From Bacteroidales bacterium (GTDB taxonomy: Bacteria > Bacteroidota > Bacteroidia > Bacteroidales > TTA-H9), in the NCBI GenBank assembly GCA_030656615.1, contig JAUSOY010000011.1, positions 1-56,084 of the forward strand: a stretch of DNA of 56,084 nucleotides, given 5' to 3'. Position numbers and translations under genes: made by a program. The notes under the pieces were generated by a model. That model saw nothing but the letters and a program-made list of their open reading frames with translations. It made no database searches and was not told where the DNA came from. Positions 24,920 through 34,271 of the stretch are shown in pieces; position 1 is the first letter of the stretch, and every line of letters begins with the position of its first letter.

Positions 24920-26578
24920 TTATTTTCTGATGATAATCTTTTGAACACTTCGGCTTCCATTCACTTCGATACTGAGAATATAAACTCCATTTGTCAGCGA
25001 TGAAGTATTCATATCGAAAATATGATAACCAGGCATCATGGACGTTTTGCTTATCCTAATTAAGCGGCGACCCGAAATATCGCTTAGCGAAATATTTACA
25101 TCATCTTTACGATACTGCTCTAATTCTATGTTGATAACATTACTGGCAGGATTCGGATACACTTTTAATCCGGCAACTTCGGGTTGAACAATTCCAACTG
25201 GTGTACCAAAAGAAAAATCGGTAGTATGTGTTCCATAAAATGCTCCCCCACTAACAATGGTCTGATTGTTTTTGTCAGCAATTTTATACATTCCGTTGCC
25301 CGTCAGACAACAAATTCCGTTGTTTCCGGCATCCTTGAAAATGAATCGATAATTTCCAAGGGCTGTTGAGGTAAGAGGAATGATAATTACTGTATTTGGG
25401 TTGGTATAAGGGCCGCCAGCTTGTAAAACAGTACCACTTCCATCCTGAAGTTCCCAGGTGCTTTCCCCTGGATTATTATCCGTTTTAATTACAAGTGTGG
25501 CGGGCGATTCATAGCCACTGGTCAAAAATACAAACGGAGTATTAATGGTATCATTAACAGGGTTTAAATCCGTTTGATTATTGGGATTGCTTACATAAAT
25601 CTTAATTTTATTGGTCATTTCGAGCGTAAAGTCAACTTCCGGCAAATTTACAATGGCTTCATCAAGGTAAGCCAAATTGCCTGCCCAATTATAAACCACT
25701 GGGGTTTCATTGTTTACCTGATAGTGGATAGCCGCGGAAGTAATGTTTGCAGCTCCAAGATTCTGGATATGAACTTCAGGGCTTAGCCTTCCAAAACCAA
25801 CTTTTGCAGGAACGTTTGCCACCAGCGTATTGGCCAGATCAATGTTTAATGTAGGTAGAAGTGCTGACAAAGGAATCTTAGTAGCCTGAGTAATTTCTTT
25901 TGTAACATCGTTTTGTAGAAATGCTACCAACTCCATATGTACAACTTTCCATGTAGGATCCGGAGTAAAATTCAGGGAAACATTATGGGTTGTCTGTGTT
26001 GTAAAATCAAGCGCTGTACCATAATGGTTTGGAATCATTAAACGCTGAACCCAATTGAGTTCCGTCTGTCCCTGCCAATTTTCCTGGATTTCTGATTCTG
26101 TAAGAACCAAGTGAAGTTTAAGATTATTGTTCGAATAAGTTGCCACCCGTGTAGCAGTTATATTAGCAGTATAAACGCCACCGGTAACAGAACCATCGAG
26201 ACTTATAGTAAAACTTGAAGGAACATTATTCCTGGCATTAACATAAGGAAGATAAGCACTAAAAAGGCTTTGGGTGTTACTGCCGCCAACATAAGGAGTA
26301 AGCCCGTCAAACCTTGCTGTAGGATATCCGGTAATATTGTAGTACGAATTTCGGAAATTAGAGGCTGCATTGGTATAAGCGTCTCCGTTATGGTTTTTGA
26401 TTACCGCAACGTTATACCCCGCATTGATTAAATCCTCAGCAGCCATACTGGCTCCCGGACAATACTGACACCAGGTACCAGTACCAATTTCAAGCACCAC
26501 CTGTTCGCGTGCAACTTGCTGACCCATAAGGCCACAGGAAAGCAAAACAAAAGTGAAAATAGATAAAATTCTGTTCAT
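24920..26578 (-). CDS. Omp28-like thioredoxin-fold T9SS-secreted protein, 552 aa
   Basis: A signal peptide (MNRILSIFTFVLLSCGLMGQ) leads into a thioredoxin-like region of the Omp28 type with a CxxC centre (TGTWCQYCPG) and a TGYPTARFDG segment resembling the cis-proline loop. Beta-sandwich sequence follows, then a type A T9SS sorting domain from about residue 478: GLKVYPNPASNVINIEL, ISDVSGR-like LSDISGRRL and LTNGVYILSIEVNGSRSVQK at the end. The protein is thus exported and anchored or released at the surface. An upstream ATG at 26608 overlaps the -7 box (26606-26613) and is rejected. Role unknown; disulfide chemistry at the surface is possible. Confidence 0.88.
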   Translation of the reverse strand: MNRILSIFTFVLLSCGLMGQQVAREQVVLEIGTGTWCQYCPGASMAAEDLINAGYNVAVIKNHNGDAYTNAASNFRNSYYNITGYPTARFDGLTPYVGGSNTQSLFSAYLPYVNARNNVPSSFTISLDGSVTGGVYTANITATRVATYSNNNLKLHLVLTESEIQENWQGQTELNWVQRLMIPNHYGTALDFTTQTTHNVSLNFTPDPTWKVVHMELVAFLQNDVTKEITQATKIPLSALLPTLNIDLANTLVANVPAKVGFGRLSPEVHIQNLGAANITSAAIHYQVNNETPVVYNWAGNLAYLDEAIVNLPEVDFTLEMTNKIKIYVSNPNNQTDLNPVNDTINTPFVFLTSGYESPATLVIKTDNNPGESTWELQDGSGTVLQAGGPYTNPNTVIIIPLTSTALGNYRFIFKDAGNNGICCLTGNGMYKIADKNNQTIVSGGAFYGTHTTDFSFGTPVGIVQPEVAGLKVYPNPASNVINIELEQYRKDDVNISLSDISGRRLIRISKTSMMPGYHIFDMNTSSLTNGVYILSIEVNGSRSVQKIIIRK

Positions 26579-26605
26579 AGTTTTTGGTTTTAAGTCATTA
26601 GTCCG

Positions 26606-26613
26606 CAAATATA
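26606..26613 (-). promoter_or_regulatory. -7 box of the Omp28-like gene
   Basis: Read leftward the bases are TATATTTG. It lies 27 bases ahead of the ATG at 26578 and excludes the ATG at 26608. Confidence 0.5.
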
Positions 26614-26690
26614 AGAATTTCGCCTGCCCAAGGGAACAAAATGTTTCTGTTAAAAAATCTAAAATCGGATATTCATATTATACCATCTAT

Positions 26691-26698
26691 TATCTTTG
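26691..26698 (+). promoter_or_regulatory. -7 box of the giant T9SS protein gene
   Basis: TATCTTTG lies 46 bases ahead of ATG 26745, inside the longer open frame, so the in-frame start at 26553 is not used. Confidence 0.55.
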
Positions 26699-26744
26699 CC
26701 GATCTTTTTATTCTATTCTAACCATTTACACTATAAAACTGCAA

Positions 26745-29700
26745 ATGAATATTAAACATTTTCTCACCGGGGTTCTACTCCTTCTAATGACACCCCTATT
26801 TGCACAAAATGAAGCGGTAAAACCTTCCGTTGTACGTCAGGGTACCTTTCTGGGAATTTCTCCTGCCCTACGCGACTTACCAGCACTAAGTCCGGAAGAA
26901 CTTGCCCTTCATGAACAAAAGGCACAAAAAAAGCTTTTGAATCCAAAGCTCAGAAACAGGGTTTTTCCTTTCCAGGAAACCGCCTTACCCAATGGACCTG
27001 ATGCCGTTTGGCAAAAAGCTATGGGAACTACCGACAATGCAAGTAGTACTATTCAAAACTGGGAAGGACAGGCTTCTCCTTATTTTCCTCCTGATTGTAG
27101 CGGTTCTGTAGGTCCCAATCATTATTTTCAGGTTGTTAATACCGTATTTGCAATTTATAGTAAAACAGGAACTCTGGTAACTGGCCCAACGAATCTTAAT
27201 ACGATATTTAGTGGTGTAACTGGAGCCAACTACAATGATGGTGATCCGATTGTTTTATATGATCAGCAGGTTGACCGTTGGTTCTTTTCAGTGTTTTCTG
27301 TTTCGGGTTCAAACGATTACATGCTTATTGCCGTTTCCACCACCAACGATCCCACCGGAACCTGGTACAAATATTCCTTTGATGTGGACGATATGCCCGA
27401 TTACATGAAATTTGGTATTTGGCAGGATGGTTATTATATGGGAACCAATACCACAGGATCCAATAAAAAAGATATCTATGTTTTTCAGCGTTCCGTAATG
27501 CTTACTGGCGGAGCCAGTCCAACCATGATTGGCTTTGATAATCCCTGGCGTGGTACAACCATCGATGGTTTCAACTGCGTTCCACCCCTGGATAATGATG
27601 GTGCATGGGCACCTGCAGGATCTCCCGGTTTGTTTATTGCCATTAACGATGACGCTATTGGTGGTGGTGCCGACCAATTATGGATTTATGAACTTAACGC
27701 TAACTGGACAACACCATCCTCATCAACCTGGAACCGTGTACAGCAATTAGCCGTTTCACCTTTCGACAGTAATTTTGGAAATACATGGAGTAATATTCCG
27801 CAACAAGGAACATCACAAAAAGTGGATGCTATTCCTATGGTCATTATGAATCCTCCTCAATACCGGAATTTTGGCACGTATCAGACCATTGTTTGCTGTC
27901 ATACCGTTGATGTTAATGGTAGTGATTTGGCCGGTATCCGCTGGTATGAATTACGGAAAACAACCGGAGCCTGGACTGTACGTCAGCATGGAACTTATTC
28001 ACCCGACGCTACAAACCGTTGGATGGGTAGTGTTATGATGAATGCTGCAGGTGAAATTGGTTTAGGCTATTCTGTTTCAAGCACTTCGATGTATCCAGGT
28101 ATACGATATACTGGTCAGACTCAAGCAGCCAATGCCGCAGCCAGTGGAATCATGGACATTCCGGAAGTTGTGATTCAAAATGGGATAGGATTCCAGTCGG
28201 GTTCAAACCGTTATGGCGATTACTCCCAACTGTCAGTAGATCCCATTGATGACGAAACTTTCTGGTTCACAACTGAATATATTGGTACAAGTGGTTCAAG
28301 AAAATCGCGCGTGGCCTCTTTCCAGATTGGTCCTATCGCACCTTCCGCTCAGTTTACCGCCAGTACAACCACACCCTGTCAGGCTCAAACGGTAACCTTT
28401 ACCGACCAAACCACCGGCAACCCAACAAGCTGGGCCTGGACCTTCACACCAAGTACTGTTACCTATGTTGGTGGAACGACTTCAACTTCTCAGAATCCAC
28501 AGGTTCAGTTTAATGCCCTTGGAAGTTATACCGTGGCTCTAGTCGCTACAAATACCGTTGGTAACAATACACAGACAAAAACCAATTACATACAGGTAAA
28601 TACGGCCAATGCAAACTTTGCAGCTTCACTGACATCCATTGTCGTTGGAAACTCAACAACATTCACCGATGCATCTACTTGTAATGTAACTTCATGGTCA
28701 TGGAATTTTGGAGCAGGTGCTACACCCGCTACTGCCACCACTCAGGGACCCCATTTGGTGACATATTCTACCACCGGACAAAAAACAGTGGCATTAACGA
28801 TTAATGGAAGCATCACCGAAACAAAAACCAATTATGTTACGGTATTGGATCCCAACTTCAATATGAGCAATACCACCATTAATACCTGTACCGGTAACTT
28901 CTACGATCCGGGTGGTCCAACAGGAAATTACAGTAATAATCAGGACTTTACAACGGTATTTAATCCAGGAACCCCAGGCAATAGTTTACAGTTTGTCTTT
29001 ACCAGTTTTGCCCTTGAAGCACAGGCAACCTGTAATTACGATTACCTTAAAATTTATAATGGCAACTCCATCGCCGCTCCTCTTATCGGAACATATTGTG
29101 GTACTAATTCACCCGGAACCGTTACTGCAAACAATGCCACAGGTAGTCTGACCTTTGTATTCCATTCTGATGTCAGTACGGCCTTGGCAGGTTGGGCTGC
29201 TTCCATCAGTTGTATTTCAACCGGACCAGTTAATCCGGTAAGTCTCACAGCAACTGCAAGCAGTAGTTCACAAATCAATTTAGGCTGGACGAAAAATGTC
29301 TCGAACAATAATGTTATGATTGTATGGTCACCAAATACCTCCTTTGGTGTTCCTGCAAATGGTACAGCATACATAGCCGGTAATGCTATTGCAGGCGGTG
29401 GAACTGTAATTTACAATGGTAATGCTACAACATACAATCATACCGGTCTTATTTCCAGTACAACTTATTATTACAAAGCGTATTCGGTTGATGGTAGTAA
29501 TTACTATTCAACAGGATTATCGGCCAATGCTACCACCCTGGCTTCAAGTTCCACACTGGCCGTAACGCCTTCCAACCAGAATGTAACAGCTCCAGCAGGA
29601 TCGACCAATTTTAGTCTGACATCCAACGCTTCATGGAGCGCCATCAGTGACGTCACATGGTGTACCATCACTCCTTCGGGAAGCGGAAACGGAACTCTAG

Positions 29701-31112
29701 TAGCCAATTATCTCGAAAATACGCTGACTACTCCACGTACAGCAACCATCACCGTTACAGTTGTCGGTATTCCCACGGTAGTAGTAACGGTAACTCAATC
29801 CGGTGCGCTGCCTACTTTAGCAGTTACTCCTCCAAATCAAAACGTAATTGCTTCTGCAGGTAATACTGTTTTTAATGTTACATCCAACTCCAACTGGACT
29901 GCTACAAGTGGTGCTATCTGGTGTTCTGTTACTCCTTCAGGAACAGGAAATGGCACGATTACAGCCACTTATCTTGAGAATACGACAACAACGCCCAGAA
30001 CAGCAACTATTACAGTTAACGTTACAGGCTTAGGCCCTGTAAATGTTACGGTTAGTCAGGAAGGAGCCAATCCGCTTTTGTCAGTAAGTCCTTCGAACCA
30101 GAACGTTCCTGCACCAGCCGGAGCTACCAGTTTCTCCATCACAACCAATACTGCCTGGACTACTTCAAGTAATTCAACCTGGGCCACACCAACGGCCTCA
30201 GGAAATGGTAACGGAACCATCGTCGTTAACTACGAAGAAAACCTGTCAGTCGATCCACGGGTTGCCACGATAACTGTAACAATTAGCGGTTCATCACCCG
30301 TAACGGTCACCGTAAGCCAAGCAGGTGCCACAACCTATCTTAGTGTTTCACCAAGCAGCCAGAGTGTAACATCTGCTGCCGGTAATACCAACTTTGATGT
30401 AAGCAGCAATGTTAACTGGACAACTGTCAGTAATGTGACTTGGTGTACTGTAACACCTTCGGGTAGTGGAAACAACCAAATGACGGTTACATATACCGAG
30501 AACCTCTCCGTACTTCCTCGTACCGGTGTTATCACCGTAAACGGAACAGGAACAAATCCTGTTAATGTAAGTGTGGTTCAGGCCGGAGCAACTGCTTCGC
30601 TTCTGGTTACCCCCAACAGTCAAACCGTTAACTACCCGGAAGGTACTGCCCTTTACACCGTGACATCAAATGCTTCATGGACAGCATTAAGTGACGTTAA
30701 CTGGTGTACAGCTACTCCATCAGGCAATGGCAATGGAGCTATTGAAGCTAACTATTCAGCAAATACTACGAGTGTATCGCGCACAGCCAATATCACGGTT
30801 ACTGTAAGTGGAATTACACCTCAGGTCATTCAGTTGATTCAGTTGCCAAACAGCGTTTCTACTGGTAATATTCAGGGCGAAGAAATTCGTTTATTCCCCA
30901 ATCCGACCAATGGATTATTTACGATTAGTGCTCCCGTTCAATCCACTCTTGAAGTAAGCATCCATGATGTTCGTGGACGTTTGATCCTTCAAAAGGAAAT
31001 GAATGGTGAAGCGGCTTATTATTTCGATTTATCACCTTGGGCCAGAGGCACATATTATGTAAGAGCGGTTCTTGAAGGTAAATCATACGCCTGGAAACTC
31101 GTTCTTCAATAA
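26745..31112 (+). CDS. Large multidomain T9SS-secreted protein (PKD, CUB-like, Fn3, five BACON), 1455 aa
   Basis: A signal peptide (MNIKHFLTGVLLLLMTPLFA) is followed by about 520 residues that look like a beta-propeller (repeats of DRWFFSVFSV, DYMKFGIWQDGYY, NRWMGSVMMN, GDYSQLSVDP). Then come two PKD domains (TFTDQTTGNPTSWAWTF; TSWSWNFGAG), a CUB-like domain (CNYDYLKIYNG, GTYCGTNSPG), one Fn3-like domain and five tandem BACON domains, ending in a type A T9SS sorting domain (IRLFPNPTNGLF). It is a long surface protein suited to binding glycans or other macromolecules; no catalytic motif is seen in the propeller part, which may still be an enzyme of a family I do not recognise. Start chosen by the promoter at 26691. 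Confidence 0.88.
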   Translation: MNIKHFLTGVLLLLMTPLFAQNEAVKPSVVRQGTFLGISPALRDLPALSPEELALHEQKAQKKLLNPKLRNRVFPFQETALPNGPDAVWQKAMGTTDNASSTIQNWEGQASPYFPPDCSGSVGPNHYFQVVNTVFAIYSKTGTLVTGPTNLNTIFSGVTGANYNDGDPIVLYDQQVDRWFFSVFSVSGSNDYMLIAVSTTNDPTGTWYKYSFDVDDMPDYMKFGIWQDGYYMGTNTTGSNKKDIYVFQRSVMLTGGASPTMIGFDNPWRGTTIDGFNCVPPLDNDGAWAPAGSPGLFIAINDDAIGGGADQLWIYELNANWTTPSSSTWNRVQQLAVSPFDSNFGNTWSNIPQQGTSQKVDAIPMVIMNPPQYRNFGTYQTIVCCHTVDVNGSDLAGIRWYELRKTTGAWTVRQHGTYSPDATNRWMGSVMMNAAGEIGLGYSVSSTSMYPGIRYTGQTQAANAAASGIMDIPEVVIQNGIGFQSGSNRYGDYSQLSVDPIDDETFWFTTEYIGTSGSRKSRVASFQIGPIAPSAQFTASTTTPCQAQTVTFTDQTTGNPTSWAWTFTPSTVTYVGGTTSTSQNPQVQFNALGSYTVALVATNTVGNNTQTKTNYIQVNTANANFAASLTSIVVGNSTTFTDASTCNVTSWSWNFGAGATPATATTQGPHLVTYSTTGQKTVALTINGSITETKTNYVTVLDPNFNMSNTTINTCTGNFYDPGGPTGNYSNNQDFTTVFNPGTPGNSLQFVFTSFALEAQATCNYDYLKIYNGNSIAAPLIGTYCGTNSPGTVTANNATGSLTFVFHSDVSTALAGWAASISCISTGPVNPVSLTATASSSSQINLGWTKNVSNNNVMIVWSPNTSFGVPANGTAYIAGNAIAGGGTVIYNGNATTYNHTGLISSTTYYYKAYSVDGSNYYSTGLSANATTLASSSTLAVTPSNQNVTAPAGSTNFSLTSNASWSAISDVTWCTITPSGSGNGTLVANYLENTLTTPRTATITVTVVGIPTVVVTVTQSGALPTLAVTPPNQNVIASAGNTVFNVTSNSNWTATSGAIWCSVTPSGTGNGTITATYLENTTTTPRTATITVNVTGLGPVNVTVSQEGANPLLSVSPSNQNVPAPAGATSFSITTNTAWTTSSNSTWATPTASGNGNGTIVVNYEENLSVDPRVATITVTISGSSPVTVTVSQAGATTYLSVSPSSQSVTSAAGNTNFDVSSNVNWTTVSNVTWCTVTPSGSGNNQMTVTYTENLSVLPRTGVITVNGTGTNPVNVSVVQAGATASLLVTPNSQTVNYPEGTALYTVTSNASWTALSDVNWCTATPSGNGNGAIEANYSANTTSVSRTANITVTVSGITPQVIQLIQLPNSVSTGNIQGEEIRLFPNPTNGLFTISAPVQSTLEVSIHDVRGRLILQKEMNGEAAYYFDLSPWARGTYYVRAVLEGKSYAWKLVLQ
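29556..30850 (+). repeat. Five tandem BACON-encoding repeats (about 261 bp each)
   Basis: The first two units start at 29556 and 29817 (261 bases, 87 codons). Each unit encodes L-x-V-(S/T)-P-x-x-Q-x-V ... F-x-(V/L)-T-S-N-x-x-W ... W-C-T-(V/I)-T-P-S-G ... P-R-(T/V)-A-x-I-T-V, closing with Q-x-G. The third unit has lost the WC cysteine (WATPTASG). The DNA differs substantially between copies, so this is an old array and not recent slippage. Confidence 0.85.
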
Positions 31113-31135
31113 TCCGGATTGAGCATTATTTTTTG

Positions 31136-31170
31136 AAAAGACTGCGGCGATTAGCTGCAGTCTTTTTTTT
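31136..31170 (+). terminator. Terminator after the large T9SS gene
   Basis: Arms AAAAGACTGC (31136-31145) and GCAGTCTTTT (31157-31166), then a T-run. Confidence 0.85.
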
Positions 31171-31223
31171 TGAAATCTCCTTTCATGGCGTAATATTTGT
31201 GATAAATACAAGGCATTTGGTCA

Positions 31224-31255
31224 TTTGATCATGTATTCAAAAATAAATATCTTTG
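31224..31255 (+). promoter_or_regulatory. Promoter of the small T9SS protein gene
   Basis: TTTG (31224-31227), 20-base spacer, TATCTTTG (31248-31255): one of the best matches to the Bacteroidota consensus in the window. Confidence 0.7.
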
Positions 31256-31295
31256 TAGGCAACTTTAATCATCCCACAAATCAACACTTTTGTTT

Positions 31296-32393
31296 ATGCG
31301 CAAACTAATACTCTTTTCAGCAGCTCTTTTTGGCAGCGCCCTTATGATGGCTCAAAGCCTCAGTATCACCACCCACGAAAATCAGGCTATTGCCAATGGC
31401 CAGAAGATATATGCCGGCGGACTTCCCTCCAATGAAATCGTGGTGGAACTCAAAGTAAAAAACACTTCAGCCAATTCGTTGATGGTAAAAGCAAAAAAAA
31501 CCGAAATTTCAGTAGTTAGCGAGAGCACCAATGTTTTTTGCTGGACACTGTGCTATTCTCCATCAACCTATGTTTCACCCGATTCAGTCGTTATTGAAGC
31601 GGGTAATAGCTACGATGAATTCTCGGGTCATTACAATACCGGAATTAATCTTGGACATACCGTTATTATGTACACCTTCTTCGATATCATGAATCCTTCT
31701 GATAGTGTATCGGTTCTGATAGAATACTCACCCAGCTGGATTTCACTTTCGGCAGCCAAAGGTGATGTAATGGCCGGCAGTTTATTAAAAAAACAAGGCC
31801 CTCCTACTCAGGAAATGTTTGAAGAAATTGAAATGACAAACAATGATGCCATGGATAAAAATATAATGGTGAAAAAAGTTCATGGTATACAAACAGCAGG
31901 AACAGCGAATTATTTCTGCTGGGGTGCTTGCTTTGATCCTTCCATATTTGTGTCTGACCCAGTTTATCTATACACTGGTCAGTCGTCGAATGAATTTTCG
32001 GTGCATTATATGCCCAATAACAATCTTGGTACTTCAGAAGTTAAATATGTAATTTGGGATGCAGATAACAGGGCCGATTCCATATGGTTTACCATGCAGT
32101 TTGATGCTACCGACGTAGGTATCGAACATCCTGCCACGACCTCAAAACTATCAGCTTACCCGAATCCCGCAAGCAACCAAGTTAATATCTCATATCAGTT
32201 ACCAGTTTCGGCCAAAACAGCCACACTGCGCATTGTTAATCTAACCGGGCAGGAAGTTTACAATACCCGCCTGAATGGAAACAAAGGCATACAAAATATA
32301 AATATCAGCATATTAAGCCCGGGAATGTATATTTATGCGCTATATGCCGATGGTAAACCCATCACCTCACAAAAGCTGACGATTAACCGCTAA
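31296..32393 (+). CDS. Secreted T9SS protein with two repeated beta domains, 365 aa
   Basis: A signal peptide (MRKLILFSAALFGSALMMAQ) is followed by two similar beta-rich halves. Each contains a pair of tryptophan-cysteine signatures, FCWTLCYSPSTYVSPD and FCWGACFDPSIFVSDP, and a matching NEFSVHYMPNNNLG / DEFSGHYNTGINLG segment, so the protein arose by internal duplication. The end is a type A T9SS sorting domain (LSAYPNPASNQVNISY, GMYIYALYADGKPITSQK). Conserved cysteines may form one disulfide per half. A TTG two codons upstream also opens the frame, but ATG 31296 is preferred. Surface or extracellular; function unknown. Confidence 0.85.
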   Translation: MRKLILFSAALFGSALMMAQSLSITTHENQAIANGQKIYAGGLPSNEIVVELKVKNTSANSLMVKAKKTEISVVSESTNVFCWTLCYSPSTYVSPDSVVIEAGNSYDEFSGHYNTGINLGHTVIMYTFFDIMNPSDSVSVLIEYSPSWISLSAAKGDVMAGSLLKKQGPPTQEMFEEIEMTNNDAMDKNIMVKKVHGIQTAGTANYFCWGACFDPSIFVSDPVYLYTGQSSNEFSVHYMPNNNLGTSEVKYVIWDADNRADSIWFTMQFDATDVGIEHPATTSKLSAYPNPASNQVNISYQLPVSAKTATLRIVNLTGQEVYNTRLNGNKGIQNINISILSPGMYIYALYADGKPITSQKLTINR

Positions 32394-32414
32394 GCGGAAT
32401 AACCAAAATATCAG

Positions 32415-32446
32415 ACCGCCCCTTTTTCCGGGGCGGTTTTTTTTTC
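32415..32446 (+). terminator. Terminator after the small T9SS gene
   Basis: GC-rich arms ACCGCCCC (32415-32422) and GGGGCGGT (32430-32437), then nine T. Confidence 0.9.
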
Positions 32447-32610
32447 AGACGAATTCATATGGATTTTATTGAAAACCAACAAATAATGACACTACCATGA
32501 GCGGAATCATAAAGTAATGAAGTATTGGACGAAACAGAAAAAAATATTAAATCCCAAAAATCAATATTAAATTATCCATCAGATTAAGAGCATTCACCAC
32601 ACCAATTTTA

Positions 32611-32618
32611 TATCTTTA
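32611..32618 (+). promoter_or_regulatory. Near-consensus -7 box of the LytS-like gene
   Basis: TATCTTTA differs from TAnnTTTG only at the last base and lies 19 bases ahead of the ATG. Confidence 0.35.
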
Positions 32619-32637
32619 CACTTGAAATAGTTCCACA

Positions 32638-33393
32638 ATGAACAACTGGTATCTTCATGTAATTTTATTAATTGCAGCCTCTGCAGCTGGTTTTGGAATT
32701 AGTGCAATATTGTATAACATTAAAATTCAACGCCTTCAGCGCGAAATTAACCTATCAGAAATTCGCCTCAAGTCATTTTTACATCAATTCAGCACTCATG
32801 ATTTATTGAATGTCATCAATGTTTTGGGAGCCGGGATTCTAAAAAAAACCGCCGACGAGAGTTATGATATGTTAGCAATTTTTGCCCGTGAACTTCGACA
32901 TAGCCTTCATTATACCGATAAACTTCTGGCCAATCTATACGAAGAAACAGAAAAAGCAGCCGATATGATTCGCAAAGAAATCAATCTTCGGGAGCTTGAC
33001 ATTCAGTTGGTTTACCCGATTGCGGATAAAAACGATAAAGATATTCAGGTTCCCCGTATGCTCATTTATTCAATAACTGCAGCCCACCTGCGATATCTTT
33101 CACAATTCGGTAAAACATCATCTTACCTCCACATCAACTATCAGGTAGCTGATGACAAGTTGCATCTCGAAATAAAATCGGGTATAATACATGTTCCTGT
33201 GATGGAAATCCCACCAATGCCATCTTCTCTGGGCGGCAAACTTATGCCCTTATATCTCAACCTATTTGAAGATCGCCCGAAAGCTCTTCATTTTTCGGAA
33301 TCCCTTTTCCAAAGAAAATCGGAAGGAATTGAGAATATTTCGTGCCTGGACTGGCATAGTAAATGGTCGCATATGCTGATCTCAGATAATTAA
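32638..33393 (+). CDS. Degenerate LytS/YehU-type histidine kinase-like protein, 251 aa
   Basis: One N-terminal membrane helix and a short coiled coil precede a region matching the His_kinase (PF06580) core. HQFSTHDLLNVINVL aligns with the family's QINPHFLFNSLNSI, keeping the histidine (His54). FARELRHSLHYT aligns with the LSxLLRYxL segment. The ATP-binding part is degenerate: where the family has VENAxxHG there is SITAAHLRYL, and no G-box can be seen, and the protein is short (251 aa). It is therefore probably a pseudokinase or a phospho-acceptor/dimerisation module. It lies just upstream of the tetR-efflux operon but has its own promoter. The relationship is inferred from alignment by eye. 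Confidence 0.6.
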   Translation: MNNWYLHVILLIAASAAGFGISAILYNIKIQRLQREINLSEIRLKSFLHQFSTHDLLNVINVLGAGILKKTADESYDMLAIFARELRHSLHYTDKLLANLYEETEKAADMIRKEINLRELDIQLVYPIADKNDKDIQVPRMLIYSITAAHLRYLSQFGKTSSYLHINYQVADDKLHLEIKSGIIHVPVMEIPPMPSSLGGKLMPLYLNLFEDRPKALHFSESLFQRKSEGIENISCLDWHSKWSHMLISDN

Positions 33394-33414
33394 TAAAAAA
33401 TTTCGAAAAAAAAC

Positions 33415-33474
33415 TTGACATTTTTAAAAATGCTTTTTATTTTTGCCGCATGGTTTAACCAATTGGATAAACCA
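33415..33474 (+). promoter_or_regulatory. Promoter and palindromic operator of the tetR-efflux operon
   Basis: TTG (33415-33417), 20-base spacer and TATTTTTG (33438-33445) form a full promoter. Immediately downstream, at the expected transcription start, is a 24-base near-perfect palindrome (33451-33474) with arms TGGTTTA and TAAACCA around CCAATTGG; only one base pair breaks symmetry. Its size suits a TetR dimer. A 100-base leader separates it from the tetR ATG. Confidence 0.75.
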
Positions 33475-33575
33475 AACAGTTATGTATAAATCGCTGATTA
33501 TTAGTGAATCATTAAAACAACAAAATCATTAAAGCCAATAATATACATCCTCTATACATTGTTAATCAATAAATT

Positions 33576-34199
33576 ATGAGAAAAGAACTCGACTCAACCA
33601 CCGAATTAGCCATACTGGAGGCGGCACGCAAAGTATTCATTATGAAAGGATTTGATGGTGCACGCATGCAGGAAATTGCAAACGAGGCAGAAATCAACAA
33701 AGCCTTGCTTCATTATTATTTCCGTTCAAAAGACAAGCTCTTTGAGGCCGTATTTATTGAAGCTTTTGTAAAGCTGGTCCCTGCCATATTAATCGTTTTA
33801 AACAGTAAGCTAAGCCTTTTTGATAAAATCAGGGATTTTGTCGAAGTTTATCTGGATGCACTCAATCAAAATCCGCATATACCAATATTTATTCTTCATG
33901 AGTTATCGCATAATGAAGATCGTTTATCTCGAATTGTGCGTTCATCCGGTCTTAATCCAACGCTGTTCATTCAGCAGGTTAAGGATGAAATATCAGCAGG
34001 AAACATCATCCCCATCGATCCCCGTCAATTAATTGTAAATATGCTGGCATTATGCATATTCCCATTCGTAGGAAGACCCATCTTAAAAACTGTTTTATTT
34101 AATCAAAGCGAACAGGAATTCCGCGATTTTATTCAGACCCGTAAAGCTGTGGTGCCTTCCTTCATTATTTCTGCTATATCAAAAAAACAATCCTCCTGA
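33576..34199 (+). CDS. TetR-family repressor of the efflux operon, 207 aa
   Basis: The N-terminal helix-turn-helix is typical ([47 protein letters not shown]), followed by an all-helical ligand domain. It is the first gene before a six-gene exporter set and its own promoter carries a near-perfect palindrome at the start site, so autorepression and control of the exporter are expected. The pairing parallels CecR, the TetR-type regulator of ybhGFSR in E. coli. The inducer is unknown but is presumably an export substrate. Confidence 0.92.
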   Translation: MRKELDSTTELAILEAARKVFIMKGFDGARMQEIANEAEINKALLHYYFRSKDKLFEAVFIEAFVKLVPAILIVLNSKLSLFDKIRDFVEVYLDALNQNPHIPIFILHELSHNEDRLSRIVRSSGLNPTLFIQQVKDEISAGNIIPIDPRQLIVNMLALCIFPFVGRPILKTVLFNQSEQEFRDFIQTRKAVVPSFIISAISKKQSS

Positions 34200-34271
34200 A
34201 TGATTCAATGATAAATACGAATTGTTCTCCCGACATGATTCAGCAAAGCATCTCATTAAAACTGTGTCTTT

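Noticed and set aside
26553-26744. 64-codon N-terminal extension of the large T9SS protein
   Set aside because: It contains the promoter box at 26691 and would hide the signal peptide; ATG 26745 gives a normal signal peptide.
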